From positions 2,728,001 through 2,792,000 of the forward strand of contig OZ244866.1 of assembly GCA_965221185.1 (NCBI GenBank): 64,000 nt of DNA, in the 5' to 3' direction. This DNA comes from Aldehydirespirator sp965221185. GTDB taxonomy: Bacteria > Actinomycetota > Acidimicrobiia > Acidimicrobiales > Aldehydirespiratoraceae. The notes below the pieces were generated by a model. It made no database searches. It saw only the letters and a program-made list of their open reading frames with translations, and had not been told where the DNA came from. Position numbers and translations under genes: made by a program. The stretch's first letter is position 1. Each line of letters starts with the position of its first letter. This document shows, piece after piece, positions 1-8,188 of the stretch.

Positions 1-22
1 CCGCAACTGCTGCACCCGTGCT

Positions 23-265
23 CTAGGCGGCACGCCTGTACAACTCCGGGTGGTCAGGGACGTAGTCGATCGGCGCGCTGATGTACTCCTCCAGCCACAC
101 CCGTGGCACTCTCAGCTGGCTGCCTACCTTGATGACTTTCATGCCGCTCTTGCCTCCTGTGGCGCGCCACTCAATGGTCATCTCGTACGCCTTGGTGCGA
201 TGGATGTTCAACACCCAAGCCGCCTGCAAGACCGTCAGAAGTGGCGGGACTGCTGCGGTATTCAT
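23..265 (-). CDS. Excisionase-like small HTH DNA-binding protein
   Basis: The protein has about 80 residues. The pattern L-T-V-L-Q-A-A-W-V-L-N-I-H-R-T-K-A-Y-E followed by V-I-K-V-G-S-Q-L-R-V-P is the winged-helix MerR/excisionase layout: an HTH, then a wing that ends in a basic 'R-V-P' strand, as in helix_turn_helix_17 proteins of integrative elements. I placed the start at the ATG at 265, where AGGAG sits just upstream; the reading frame continues further 5' but that part looks non-coding. It diverges from the XRE regulator and integrase. Inference: it acts as a recombination directionality factor or regulator of the element. Confidence 0.6.
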   Translation of the reverse strand: MNTAAVPPLLTVLQAAWVLNIHRTKAYEMTIEWRATGGKSGMKVIKVGSQLRVPRVWLEEYISAPIDYVPDHPELYRRAA

Positions 266-353
266 ACTCCTATGGTAAGTGATGATACTGTTGTTGTCCA
301 CAGGAAGCTGTGGACTGCAGGCCCCAAGCCAGGACGAGAAGTATGTTGATGCC

Positions 354-1124
354 ATGCCCCGCCGACCAAGAAGCATCCGACCCGCTGACGAATCCGAGCT
401 CAACGTCAATCAAATCGTCGCGTTCAATCTTCGAGCCGCGCGCCAGCTCGAGGGCTGGACCCAAGAGGCCCTCGCTCGCGAGATCACGAGGCGCTCGGGC
501 ACACACTGCACCCGCACCATGGTCTCCGAGCTAGAGCGCGCCTGGGACGGCAGGCGCCGCCGAGAGTTCGACGCCCACGAGATAGCCGTGTTCGCAGCCG
601 CCCTCAAAGTGCCCATCGGATACTTCTTCCTGCCCCCGCCCGACGAGAACCGAAGACTCGAGGGGATAGGCCGCTCGGTGAGTGAACTGCATCTGCTGTT
701 CTTCGGCTACTTCGACACCGCGGAGAAACTCGATGCGCGAATGCGTGAGTACGGAGGGAACTTCCCCCCAGAATACGAACAGGCAATCGCCGACCTCCCC
801 GCCGGGATCGGACCCTGGACCTACAAGCAGCGTCGCAAAGAACTGCTCATGGCCCTCCTCGACGGGATGGCCGACAAGGTAGACCAAGCCTTCGACGCAA
901 TCGGCGAACTCGCAGACCGGGCGCGCCGAGCCGGTATCCGCGGCTACATCGCCGAACAGGCCAACGACCCCGACTACGCCGTCCCGCCTGAGAACCGCCC
1001 CAGCGTCTCGGGCGAGACTGACGAGACGTCGGGCTCGCCGTCGAGTGAGCCTCCAGATCACTCCTCGCCTGACTCGGCCAGCCCTTCCCCCGAGCCAGCT
1101 GCGGCCACCCAGGACTCACAATGA
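354..1124 (+). CDS. XRE-family transcriptional regulator of an integrative element
   Basis: The protein has about 256 residues. An N-terminal HTH (residues about 20-80) contains A-F-N-L-R-A-A-R, G-W-T-Q-E-A-L-A and a recognition region around R-T-M-V-S-E-L-E-R, followed by F-A-A-A-L-K-V-P-I-G-Y-F-F, typical of HTH_3/XRE proteins. The C-terminal 50 residues are a low-complexity Ser/Pro/Glu tail. ATG 354 is preferred because the in-frame upstream region lacks similarity to a fold. Its last codon overlaps the integrase start as ATGA, so the two are translationally coupled. Likely role: control of excision and integration genes. Confidence 0.7.
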   Translation: MPRRPRSIRPADESELNVNQIVAFNLRAARQLEGWTQEALAREITRRSGTHCTRTMVSELERAWDGRRRREFDAHEIAVFAAALKVPIGYFFLPPPDENRRLEGIGRSVSELHLLFFGYFDTAEKLDARMREYGGNFPPEYEQAIADLPAGIGPWTYKQRRKELLMALLDGMADKVDQAFDAIGELADRARRAGIRGYIAEQANDPDYAVPPENRPSVSGETDETSGSPSSEPPDHSSPDSASPSPEPAAATQDSQ

Positions 1125-2269
1125 GAGGGCACATCGCCAAGAAGGGCAACCGCTACTACGTGGTCATCCACGAGGGCCCGGACCCCGCGACGGGCAAGCC
1201 CCGCTACCGCTGGCACGCCGCCGGCGCAGCCCGCGGCGATGCCGAGAAGCTGCTCGCAGAGATCGTCAAGCGGATGCACGACGGCGACTACCGGGCGCCC
1301 GACAAAATCACCGTGGGGGACTACCTGCTGCATCGGTGGCTGCCGTCGAAGCGGACCCGTGTGAAGCCCTCCACGGCCAATTCCTATGAGCGCAATGTCC
1401 GGCTGCACATCATCCCTCACATCGGGGCCATCGCACTGCAGAGGCTCCAGCCCGAGGACCTCGACGACCTGTACGTCAAGCTCCTCACCGACGGCAAGCG
1501 CAACGGCGGCGGGGGCGGCCTGTCGGCCAAGTCAGTGCGCAACGTCCACGCCACCTTGCAGAGCGCGCTGTCCGACGCGGCCCGCAAGGGCACCGTCGTC
1601 CGCAACGTGGCCAACACCGCCGATCCACCCTCCATCAGCCGCAGCGGCCGGTCGATTTGTGTGTGGACCGGCGACCAGCTGCGCTGGTTCCTCGACGCGC
1701 TGGCCGACCACCAGCTGTATGCGCTGTACCTGCTCGCCGCTACCACCGGGATGCGCCGGGGCGAGATCGCCGGCCTGCTGTGGCGCAACGTCGACCTCGA
1801 CGCGGCCCGCCTGACCATCAGCCAGCAGATCGTGTCGGTTCAGTACCAACTCATCGAGAGCGACCTCAAGACCCCCACCAGCCGCCGCAACATCGACCTA
1901 GACCCCCGAACCGTCGCCGAGCTGCACCGCCACCGTCGCCGTCAGCTCGAGGAGCGCATGGCCACCGGCCAGCGAGGAGACGACGGCTACGTGTTCACCA
2001 AGCCCGACGGCTCGCCCATCCACCCCGACCTGATCAGCCAGACCTTCGAGCGCGCCGTCGCCAAGCTCGACGTCCCCCGCATCCGCCTACACGACCTGCG
2101 CCACACCCACGCCACCATCCTGCTGCAACAGAACGTGCACCCCAAGGTCGTCAGCGAGCGCCTAGGCCACTCCAGCGTCGCCTTCACCATGACCGTCTAC
2201 CAACACGTCATGCCCGGCCTACAGGCCCAGGCCGCCTCCGCCTTCGAAGCAGCTGTATTCGGTCAGTGA
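1121..2269 (+). CDS. Tyrosine recombinase (phage-type integrase)
   Basis: The protein has 382 residues with the standard three parts. An N-terminal AP2-like arm-binding segment comes first (K-K-G-N-R-Y-Y-V-V-I-H). A SAM-like core-binding domain follows at about 65-155 (V-K-P-S-T-A-N-S-Y-E-R). The catalytic domain spans about 180-370. Catalytic residues are visible: Arg in T-G-M-R-R-G-E, His-x-x-Arg in L-H-D-L-R-H-T-H, His in L-G-H-S-S, and the nucleophilic Tyr in M-T-V-Y-Q-H. The enzyme looks intact. It starts within the stop of the XRE gene (ATGA overlap). It marks this region as an integrated element; the adjacent initiator tRNA is the obvious candidate attachment site, although the gene is 6 kb from it. 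Confidence 0.92.
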   Translation: MRGHIAKKGNRYYVVIHEGPDPATGKPRYRWHAAGAARGDAEKLLAEIVKRMHDGDYRAPDKITVGDYLLHRWLPSKRTRVKPSTANSYERNVRLHIIPHIGAIALQRLQPEDLDDLYVKLLTDGKRNGGGGGLSAKSVRNVHATLQSALSDAARKGTVVRNVANTADPPSISRSGRSICVWTGDQLRWFLDALADHQLYALYLLAATTGMRRGEIAGLLWRNVDLDAARLTISQQIVSVQYQLIESDLKTPTSRRNIDLDPRTVAELHRHRRRQLEERMATGQRGDDGYVFTKPDGSPIHPDLISQTFERAVAKLDVPRIRLHDLRHTHATILLQQNVHPKVVSERLGHSSVAFTMTVYQHVMPGLQAQAASAFEAAVFGQ

Positions 2270-2343
2270 GGATTGGTTCACGCAAGCGAGAGAACCCGCC
2301 TAGACCGCCGACAGGGCTACGGGTCGTAACGAGGAGTGAAACG

Positions 2344-3249
2344 ATGGACTTGCAGGAATACGTCGATCGCGCGGCAGCAACTGATGATCTCGGAAGTGAC
2401 GAGAAGGCGATACGGATCGCTCTGTTCGGGATTGCGGGCGAGGCCGGCGAGGTGGTCTCTGAAGCCAAGAAGTTCTTTCGCGACGGCGGACCCCTGCCCG
2501 GCTTAAGGGAACGCGTCCGCGAGGAACTCGGAGACTTGCTCTGGTACGTCGCGTTGCTTGCCCGCCGCTTGGATCTGGATCTCAATGATGTCGCTAGAGA
2601 GAACCTAGAAAAGACGGACGACTTGTGGTCGTCGACGATGCCTCCCCGACCGAACTACGACGACCACGCCCATGACCGCCAGAAGCTGCTCCGGCAAATG
2701 CAGGTTGAGTTTGTAGAGGATCGGTCCGGCGAGATCCCTGTCGTCCGGATGGTTCCACTGGGCGAACTGGCTAAGCGAATCGCGCAAGAGCGTGACCGGA
2801 AGGGGCCGCCCGGCCAACTAGGCGACCCGCTCGACGACAACGCTGCGATTGACGACGGATACCGCTACCACGACATCATCCACCTGGGTCATGCTGCGGT
2901 GCTGGGCTGGTCACCCGTGCTCCGGGCACTGATGGGCGCGAAGCGGAGAGATGTGGGCGACTGCGACCGCGTCGAGGACGGAGCACGCGCCATTGCTACC
3001 GAGGAGGGCCTCACAGCGTTCGTCTTCAACTACTTTGAACAATACGAATTCGAGCCAGACGCCTTCGGATGGGACCTCTTCAACCATGTGCAGAGAACCG
3101 TTCAAAAGCTCGAAGTCGCGAGTCAGCCCCTAATCGCATGGCGAAGTGCCTACACCCAGGCCTTCAAGATCTTTCCACGACTCCTCGAAGCCAAGGGCGG
3201 CATCGTCGAGTGCGATCTAGATGCCCGGGAGCTTCGCCTCGTCGAGTGA
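2344..3249 (+). CDS. MazG-like nucleotide pyrophosphohydrolase with MazG_C-type C-terminal domain
   Basis: The protein has 301 residues. The first ~100 residues are an all-alpha NTP pyrophosphohydrolase domain with the metal-binding pattern G-E-A-G-E-V...E-E-L-G-D-L-L-W-Y. The remainder (residues about 165-300; Y-H-D-I-I-H-L-G-H-A-A-V-L-G-W-S-P) resembles the C-terminal domain of MazG-like proteins found in conflict islands (Pfam MazG_C, from memory). ATG 2344 has a GAGGAG ribosome site. Its 3' end overlaps the convergent kinase-helical gene by 33 bp. MazG-type enzymes hydrolyse dNTPs/NTPs or alarmone-like nucleotides; here it may deplete or sanitise nucleotides during phage attack. The fold is clear; the role is inferred. 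Confidence 0.75.
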   Translation: MDLQEYVDRAAATDDLGSDEKAIRIALFGIAGEAGEVVSEAKKFFRDGGPLPGLRERVREELGDLLWYVALLARRLDLDLNDVARENLEKTDDLWSSTMPPRPNYDDHAHDRQKLLRQMQVEFVEDRSGEIPVVRMVPLGELAKRIAQERDRKGPPGQLGDPLDDNAAIDDGYRYHDIIHLGHAAVLGWSPVLRALMGAKRRDVGDCDRVEDGARAIATEEGLTAFVFNYFEQYEFEPDAFGWDLFNHVQRTVQKLEVASQPLIAWRSAYTQAFKIFPRLLEAKGGIVECDLDARELRLVE

Positions 3250-4299
3250 CTCAGAACCGAAGCTCGACAGCTGGAACATCGAGCCTGAGCCCAGTGAGTG
3301 CGGCAGATGCGCCCATTCAGCAAGGTCTTGGGCCGCGACTGGGTCATTGAGTCCCCACTTCGGGGGAAACCAGGCCGTCATCGGCTCAGCTGAGGGGCGG
3401 TAGCGCTGCTTGATCCGCTTACCCGGCGCGTGACGGGCAAGTTGGGGTAGGGCGACGCGCGTGTACTTGTCGAGTTCACAGAACAGGTTCTGCACATCTA
3501 CCAGCTGGAGCGGCCTTCCCCAGAGCCCGTGCCACTGCAGGCCGCGAGTGGCGAACTCATCCTCCTGACGCTGCCAAGTCCATCGAAGGAGTTCTTCATC
3601 AGAAAGCGTGCCGGGATCAGAGAAGCACTTCCGGAGCCCTCTAAGGGCTCCAGGGCCCGGAACGACGAACTCTGTCTCGGAGAAGGACAGGTGCGGCGAG
3701 TAGTTGAGATCGGTCACAAACTGGTAAGCGAGGAAGTCGCCGATGGAGTTGTAACGGCGAAGGACTTCGAATGCGGCGGCCATGTTGGGGGCCGACTGAA
3801 TCGTCGAGGGTGCGCCGTCGCTGACCATCTGCCGGATCAGTTCCAAATGCCGTATGTACTTGGGTCCTGAGGCCGACCTGGGGGGCGGCATGATGTAGGC
3901 CGCCGAATACAGAGGGCGCTGCCCCGCGATCGCGGCCATGGCTTGATCGACGCGGCGATCTTGAAGCGCATCCCAGTCTGGCTCCCCGGCGTGCTTGACG
4001 ATGTGCTGCCATGTGTCGATGCGGTTGAAGATCTTGAAGATGAGTGTCCGAACGAACGTGTCGAGCCAACCCCACTCCCGGTTGTACTGGACCTCGCTGA
4101 TGAGGAACTGGCTCACCCGGTCCGAGGCTCGGTAGGCGTTGGTGAATCGGTGGGCCGCGATGACGGAGTCGAGGCTGAGGGGGCCGCTGACGCCCGCCAA
4201 CCTCCGGTAGTAGACCTGCTGCCGTTCCGAGGCGAAGGCCCAGTAGCACGCGAACCCCTCCGTCACGACCGGCTGCCGACCTGAGACCCTTGGCGCCAT
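3217..4299 (-). CDS. 5-hmdU DNA kinase helical domain-type protein (alpha-glutamyl/putrescinyl thymine pyrophosphorylase superfamily)
   Basis: The protein has about 360 residues. The N-terminal block W-A-F-A-S-E-R-Q-Q-V-Y-Y-R-R-L-A-G, then R-F-T-N-A-Y-R-A-S-D-R-V-S-Q, and later V-Q-N-L-F-C-E-L-D-K-Y match my memory of the all-helical HMUDK_hel / aGPT-PPlase families. Those families were predicted from phage and bacterial systems that hypermodify thymine in DNA and from conflict islands. ATG 4299 is chosen because GGGAG lies a few bases upstream, rather than the first in-frame codon at 4347. No kinase P-loop is visible, so this is the helical partner domain alone. It is convergent with and overlaps the MazG-like gene. 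A DNA-base recognition or glycosylase-like role is possible; function is unproven. Confidence 0.6.
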   Translation of the reverse strand: MAPRVSGRQPVVTEGFACYWAFASERQQVYYRRLAGVSGPLSLDSVIAAHRFTNAYRASDRVSQFLISEVQYNREWGWLDTFVRTLIFKIFNRIDTWQHIVKHAGEPDWDALQDRRVDQAMAAIAGQRPLYSAAYIMPPPRSASGPKYIRHLELIRQMVSDGAPSTIQSAPNMAAAFEVLRRYNSIGDFLAYQFVTDLNYSPHLSFSETEFVVPGPGALRGLRKCFSDPGTLSDEELLRWTWQRQEDEFATRGLQWHGLWGRPLQLVDVQNLFCELDKYTRVALPQLARHAPGKRIKQRYRPSAEPMTAWFPPKWGLNDPVAAQDLAEWAHLPHSLGSGSMFQLSSFGSESLDEAKLPGI

Positions 4300-4375
4300 C
4301 AATCTCCCACGCAGAAGCCGTCGGGCTGATCGTAGCGGCCTGCACAAGCCCGAACTTGGGATCCCGCCGACAGAT

Positions 4376-5227
4376 CTAGCGGCGCGACCGAGCTAGACCT
4401 CGGACTACTAGCGCCGCCACTTCGCTGGCACGGTGCGTGGCTGCCAACTGCCGAATGCCCTGCTCATCCAGTCCGCATGACATCGCGTTCCATCCACTGG
4501 AGGCGACAGCCGCGTCCAGCAGTTGTAGACCACGGTCGATGCGCTCGTCGTCGGGATGTGCCGGGAAGTCTTCCGGTGCCCAGTTCAGGTCATCGAGGTG
4601 CAACCGCTTCGCCACCAGGGCAGCCGCACCCCCAAAGCCCGCCGACACGTACAGCAGATGCCTAGCCTCCACCGCAACGATCGCCTCTTCGACGATTCCT
4701 GGCATTGCCCCAGCAAAGCCCGAGAGCTTCCCACCGATGAGGACTCGGGCGTCGGTGATGGTCGCCAGGTGGCGGCGCATTGAACTGTAGGCGTGCGGGG
4801 CGTTGGCTTTCGAGAAGGGCTCGGGATCACGGGACTTGGGACTCAAGATCCCCTTGATCTCATGCCCTTCTAGGTCGAGGCAGACGATCCGACCCCTTGT
4901 CCCGAGCGCTTTGTCGATGTCGTCGAGTTCGCGGCGCGAGAGCTTGTGGTGTTCGGGAGCCGCAAGACACAGGGTGAGCGCTGGTTCATGGTCGCGGCCA
5001 TAGCGGCGGATCTCGTGCATGAGGTACTGGGTGAAGCCCGAGGGCTTGACGCGTCCCCCGTATACGAGACTGCCTCCCGCGATCAGGATGGCACGGACGA
5101 CCTCACCCACAGCCTGCTCGGCATGCGCGGCCGTGAGCCCTAGCCGACCCAGGTCATCGCTGTCGGAGACCGAAATGCCGACTCGCACTCCTCGTAGCGC
5201 GTCGGTCGCAGCAAGTCCGTTCATCAT
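4376..5227 (-). CDS. SLOG-domain protein (STALD-like; TIR-associated nucleotide-ligand domain)
   Basis: The protein has 283 residues with a Rossmann-like SLOG fold: V-R-V-G-I-S-V-S-D-S near the N-terminus, the Gly-rich A-G-G-S-L-V-Y-G-G-R at about 51-60, and a second glycine cluster L-I-G-G-K-L-S-G-F-A-G at about 165. This resembles the 'Sir2- and TIR-associating' SLOG group. SLOG domains bind or generate nucleotide signals; in Thoeris ThsA a SLOG domain senses a TIR-made cADPR isomer. Here it stands alone without a SIR2 effector. Its start codon shares one base with the stop of the TIR gene (TAATG), so stoichiometric co-translation is likely. Confidence 0.7.
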   Translation of the reverse strand: MMNGLAATDALRGVRVGISVSDSDDLGRLGLTAAHAEQAVGEVVRAILIAGGSLVYGGRVKPSGFTQYLMHEIRRYGRDHEPALTLCLAAPEHHKLSRRELDDIDKALGTRGRIVCLDLEGHEIKGILSPKSRDPEPFSKANAPHAYSSMRRHLATITDARVLIGGKLSGFAGAMPGIVEEAIVAVEARHLLYVSAGFGGAAALVAKRLHLDDLNWAPEDFPAHPDDERIDRGLQLLDAAVASSGWNAMSCGLDEQGIRQLAATHRASEVAALVVRGLARSRR

Positions 5228-6483
5228 TATCGATGGTCCTGTTTAGCCCGGCTCATGTAGGTGCGCGGCGTGACGACATCGACTACGCCGCGAACTCCGG
5301 CCACCTCGAACAGCTCGCTCAAGGCTTTGCGTTCTTCAGGCCCTAGCGGCGGGTCCGGGTGCATAATCAATAGTGGGCCCTCTTCGGTCGCGCGCTGTCG
5401 GTTCTCAAGCAGCCACGGAAGCACCGTTACGGGCTCTGGCGCGTGCAACGGAGTCCAGTCAAACCCAATCTGCCTGAGCATCTCCTGCTGAAGCCCCCAT
5501 AGGGCTCTCGTGAGTGCGGTATCGACAAGCAGGTTGAGGGCCTCCTCCACACTGGCCTGCCGTAGGTTCTCATCAGCTTGGCGGTAGCCCACGGACGGCA
5601 CATGGTCCATGAGGAACGACCCCCGCTCCTCGGCCCGACATACACCGTTGAGCGTCACGATCGGCATGCCAGCCCGTTTCGCGACGAGGAACTCGCGTTG
5701 ACACCATTCCCTGCTGGCGTACAGGTCGGTGCGGACCGCCAGTAGAGCACTGGACGCCGCTTGAGATCGAAGCTCCTGCTCCCAGTCCACGCCTGGCTGT
5801 AGGTCAGCAGCATCAAAGTACGCCCGAAGATGCGTGTCCGCGATGGTCGTACGAACACGACCAACCAGTTCATCCACGTAGTCCATCTCCTCCTCGACAC
5901 GGTGGCGCTTCGTGTGGCTGATGAAGATCCTCAGCCGTTCACCGAAGGGATCGCCCACGAGTTGAGCAACGACCTGAGAGAGCTCTCGGCACAACACGGC
6001 TGGCTCTCTACGGCTTGCCCCATGGAGAGCCTGCCGACTCCCAATCTCGCCAAAGGAGCTGCTGTCGATGGTGCCCTGCAGTCGTACGGGAAAGACCCCG
6101 ATCAGTTCCTGCCCAGCGCCCGCAGCGGCGTGAATGCTCTCCAAGTAGCCCCGCCAATCCGACGAGTCCTGCTCGACAGCTCTCGCGAGGCGCACGCCAA
6201 AGACCGGAACGACCGCCGTAACCCGAGCGTGAGGAAGCTGATAGGGCAGCGGAACCTGGCACGGCAGGGGCCGCGGCGCGTCCGAGTCAGGTTGCCAAGG
6301 CTCCGAGCGTGTGTACACCTCGACTGCCCCACCCACCAGACCCGAGTACGGAACGCCTCGGAAGTGGTCCAACAGCCAAGCGGCGATCTGAGCGCCCTCG
6401 TGATCGTCAGGGTGCCAGACGACGTAGACCTCAAGGATCGGCGGCAGCACTCCACCATCGTACGACTCGGTGTCATACCCCAC
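5227..6483 (-). CDS. TIR-domain protein with N-terminal TIR-like and C-terminal extensions
   Basis: The protein has about 418 residues from the GTG at 6483; an ATG at 6519 and a GTG at 6450 are alternatives. The middle third is a clear TIR domain: L-R-I-F-I-S-H-T-K-R, then A-Y-F-D-A-A-D-L, and S-R-E-W-C-Q-R-E-F, where the Glu is the predicted NADase catalytic residue. The N-terminal ~170 residues begin V-Y-V-V-W-H-P-D-D and could be a degenerate second TIR/Rossmann domain. The C-terminal ~90 residues contain L-L-I-M-H-P-D-P-P-L-G. It is coupled to the downstream SLOG gene by TAATG. It starts within about 35 bp of the divergent ThsB-like gene, so the control region is shared. Expected activity is NAD+ cleavage or cyclic-ADPR synthesis upon infection. 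Confidence 0.75.
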   Translation of the reverse strand: MGYDTESYDGGVLPPILEVYVVWHPDDHEGAQIAAWLLDHFRGVPYSGLVGGAVEVYTRSEPWQPDSDAPRPLPCQVPLPYQLPHARVTAVVPVFGVRLARAVEQDSSDWRGYLESIHAAAGAGQELIGVFPVRLQGTIDSSSFGEIGSRQALHGASRREPAVLCRELSQVVAQLVGDPFGERLRIFISHTKRHRVEEEMDYVDELVGRVRTTIADTHLRAYFDAADLQPGVDWEQELRSQAASSALLAVRTDLYASREWCQREFLVAKRAGMPIVTLNGVCRAEERGSFLMDHVPSVGYRQADENLRQASVEEALNLLVDTALTRALWGLQQEMLRQIGFDWTPLHAPEPVTVLPWLLENRQRATEEGPLLIMHPDPPLGPEERKALSELFEVAGVRGVVDVVTPRTYMSRAKQDHR

Positions 6484-6517
6484 CCCTAAGCTCGCGCGAG
6501 CGAGCCCAGGAGGCCCC

Positions 6518-6985
6518 ATGAGCGAGACCCACAACATGTTCATCAGCCACCGCCACGAGGACGACGCGCTTGTTGCCGATTTCAAGAACCTGATGAAGAA
6601 CCAGGGCGTAACGATCCGCGACGCCTCGATCACGAGCGATGACCCGAACCGTGCTCGAAGCCCCGACTACATCAAGACACAGATCCTGGCCCCGAACATC
6701 AACTGGGCCGGCACATTGGCGGTCCTCATCACACCGGACACCAAGAACCATGACTGGGTCGACTGGGAAATCGAGTACGCCAACAAGAACAACAAGCGCA
6801 TCATCGGCGTGTGGGCACCCGGCTCAGCGGGCTGCGAGGTCCCAGAGCCACTCGAGAAGTACGCCGACGCCATCGTCGGCTGGAACTCGGCGAGGATCTT
6901 GGAAGCCATCAACGGCTCCCGGCCCTTCGAAGACCCCGACGGCCAACCACGGCCTCCGCAGCACGTTGACCGGATCGGCTGCTAG
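6518..6985 (+). CDS. ThsB-like TIR (DUF1863/MTH538-type) protein
   Basis: The protein has 155 residues. It begins M-F-I-S-H-R-H-E-D-D near the N-terminus, has Y-I-K-T-Q-I-L-A-P-N-I, then L-A-V-L-I-T-P-D-T, and W-V-D-W-E-I-E-Y-A-N-K-N-N-K-R-I-I-G-V-W. This is the family of ThsB, the Thoeris TIR sensor/cyclase; the Glu after W-V-D-W is the predicted catalytic residue. The ATG is preceded by AGGAGG. It is followed by the Nmad2 gene after 4 bp. It diverges from the TIR-SLOG operon, so the island carries two TIR proteins of different families. Confidence 0.8.
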   Translation: MSETHNMFISHRHEDDALVADFKNLMKNQGVTIRDASITSDDPNRARSPDYIKTQILAPNINWAGTLAVLITPDTKNHDWVDWEIEYANKNNKRIIGVWAPGSAGCEVPEPLEKYADAIVGWNSARILEAINGSRPFEDPDGQPRPPQHVDRIGC

Positions 6986-6989
6986 AGGC

Positions 6990-7598
6990 GTGCCGAGGCT
7001 CTACACCTACATCGTCCGACACGACATCGGCTTCGCGCCGAATCCCTTCTATGGCGTCTGCACGCTTGCAACCTGTAAGCCCGGTATTCGCGACAAAGCG
7101 AGAATCGGTGACTGGGTGGCCGGGGTCGGTTCGAAGGTGAAGGGCCAGCAGGGGAGGCTCGTCTTCGCCGTGCGCGTCGAGGAAGCCTTGTCCTATGACG
7201 AGTACTGGAGTGACCCCAGATTCCAGCAGAAGAAGCCGAACAGAGTTGGCAGTCTCAAGCAGAGATACGGCGACAACATCTACCACCGCTCCCCGAGCGG
7301 GAAGTCGTGGATACAGGAGGATGGCCGCCACAGCCTTGACGATGGCTCCCCGAACATGCGCCACGTTGAGCGCGACACCAGCGCTCCTAGGGTTCTGCTC
7401 TCAGAGGCCTTCGTGTACTACGGCTACAGCGCCGTAGAGATCCCCGACGCATTCCGCGACTGGCACGGCCACGACATCTGTCCTTCCGGGCCGGGCTACC
7501 GCTGCAACTTCCCCGACGAGCTTCGGGACGCCTTCACAACGTGGCTCGAGGGCCAAGTGCATCTCGGCATCGCCGGAGAACCCCTCGACTGGCCGTAA
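6990..7598 (+). CDS. Nucleotide modification-associated domain 2 (Nmad2) protein
   Basis: The protein has 202 residues from a GTG start at 6990, with AGAGG upstream and only 4 bp from the preceding stop. The signature Y-T-Y-I-V-R-H-D-I-G-F-A-P-N-P-F-Y-G, C-T-L-A-T-C-K-P, G-D-W-V-A-G-V-G-S and G-D-N-I-Y matches the Nmad2 family as I remember it. That family was defined computationally in DNA-modification and conflict neighbourhoods and has no established biochemical function. The pairing with a ThsB-like TIR in one transcript suggests it senses modified nucleic acid or nucleotides, or supplies the effector. The frame continues 5' into the ThsB gene, but the family signature begins at the GTG. 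Confidence 0.72.
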   Translation: MPRLYTYIVRHDIGFAPNPFYGVCTLATCKPGIRDKARIGDWVAGVGSKVKGQQGRLVFAVRVEEALSYDEYWSDPRFQQKKPNRVGSLKQRYGDNIYHRSPSGKSWIQEDGRHSLDDGSPNMRHVERDTSAPRVLLSEAFVYYGYSAVEIPDAFRDWHGHDICPSGPGYRCNFPDELRDAFTTWLEGQVHLGIAGEPLDWP

Positions 7599-7672
7599 TG
7601 ACGTTTGCGACGAACTCGACTGCCTTGCTCGACATGGCCGAAGCGCCGACCCGACGATTCTGCGTCCTGGGT

Positions 7673-8049
7673 TCAATCGCCAGGCTCAACTGCTGAGCAC
7701 AAATGATCCCCCGCAGCAGCCCGCACAGACGGTACAGAATCATCGCGAAGGCGCACGAGTGACTCAAGCGGACACGCGAGATTCCCCGCCGCAGCAGCCC
7801 GCACAGACGGTACAGGATCATCGCGAAGGCGCACGAGCCATTGAAGCGGACACGCGGGATTCCCCGCCGCAGCAGCCCGCACAGAGGGCATTGCGTCGTT
7901 GGCGAAGCCGACCAGAGTCGCCTGAGGACACGCAGGATTCCCCGCTGCAGCAGCGCACACAGACGAATCCGGATCGTGCTCAAGCGCCGCGAGCAACGCC
8001 GGTGGACATGACGGATTTCGGCTGCGGCAGCACGCACGACGCTACTCAT
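7673..8049 (-). pseudogene. Frameshifted leucine-rich-repeat-variant (LRV) repeat gene
   Basis: The decoded product has repeats of 25 residues of the type P-S-V-R-A-A-A-A-G-N-P-A-C-P plus ..L..L..D; four or five units match the LRV/HEAT-like pattern. The DNA behind it is a tandem 75-bp repeat (about 7690-7950). Upstream of 7996 the same repeat motif continues in a different frame (M-S-S-V-V-R-A-A-A-A-E-I from the ATG at 8049). The downstream frame reads R-N-P-S-C-P-P-A-L-L and has a stop just upstream, so a one-base loss near 8015 splits the gene. It could be a real pseudogene or a sequencing error. A shorter product from the TTG at 7996 is possible. It lies convergent to the Nmad2 gene. Confidence 0.55.
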
Positions 8050-8188
8050 GGCCTCTCGCAATCGGTGGTGTGCTGAGTGTGACAGGAGACGTTGACCTAG
8101 ATCCTGAGCGCACGCGATTTCGCAGCTTTCGGCAGCGCGCTTGGGCGTCTATTAGAAAATCCATTAGAAGATCGGCCCTGGCGCGGTG

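Noticed and set aside
1657..2343. Extended MazG-like protein starting inside the integrase
   Set aside because: The upstream part is an out-of-frame Arg/Pro-rich shadow of the integrase; the ATG at 2344 has a strong GAGGAG site.
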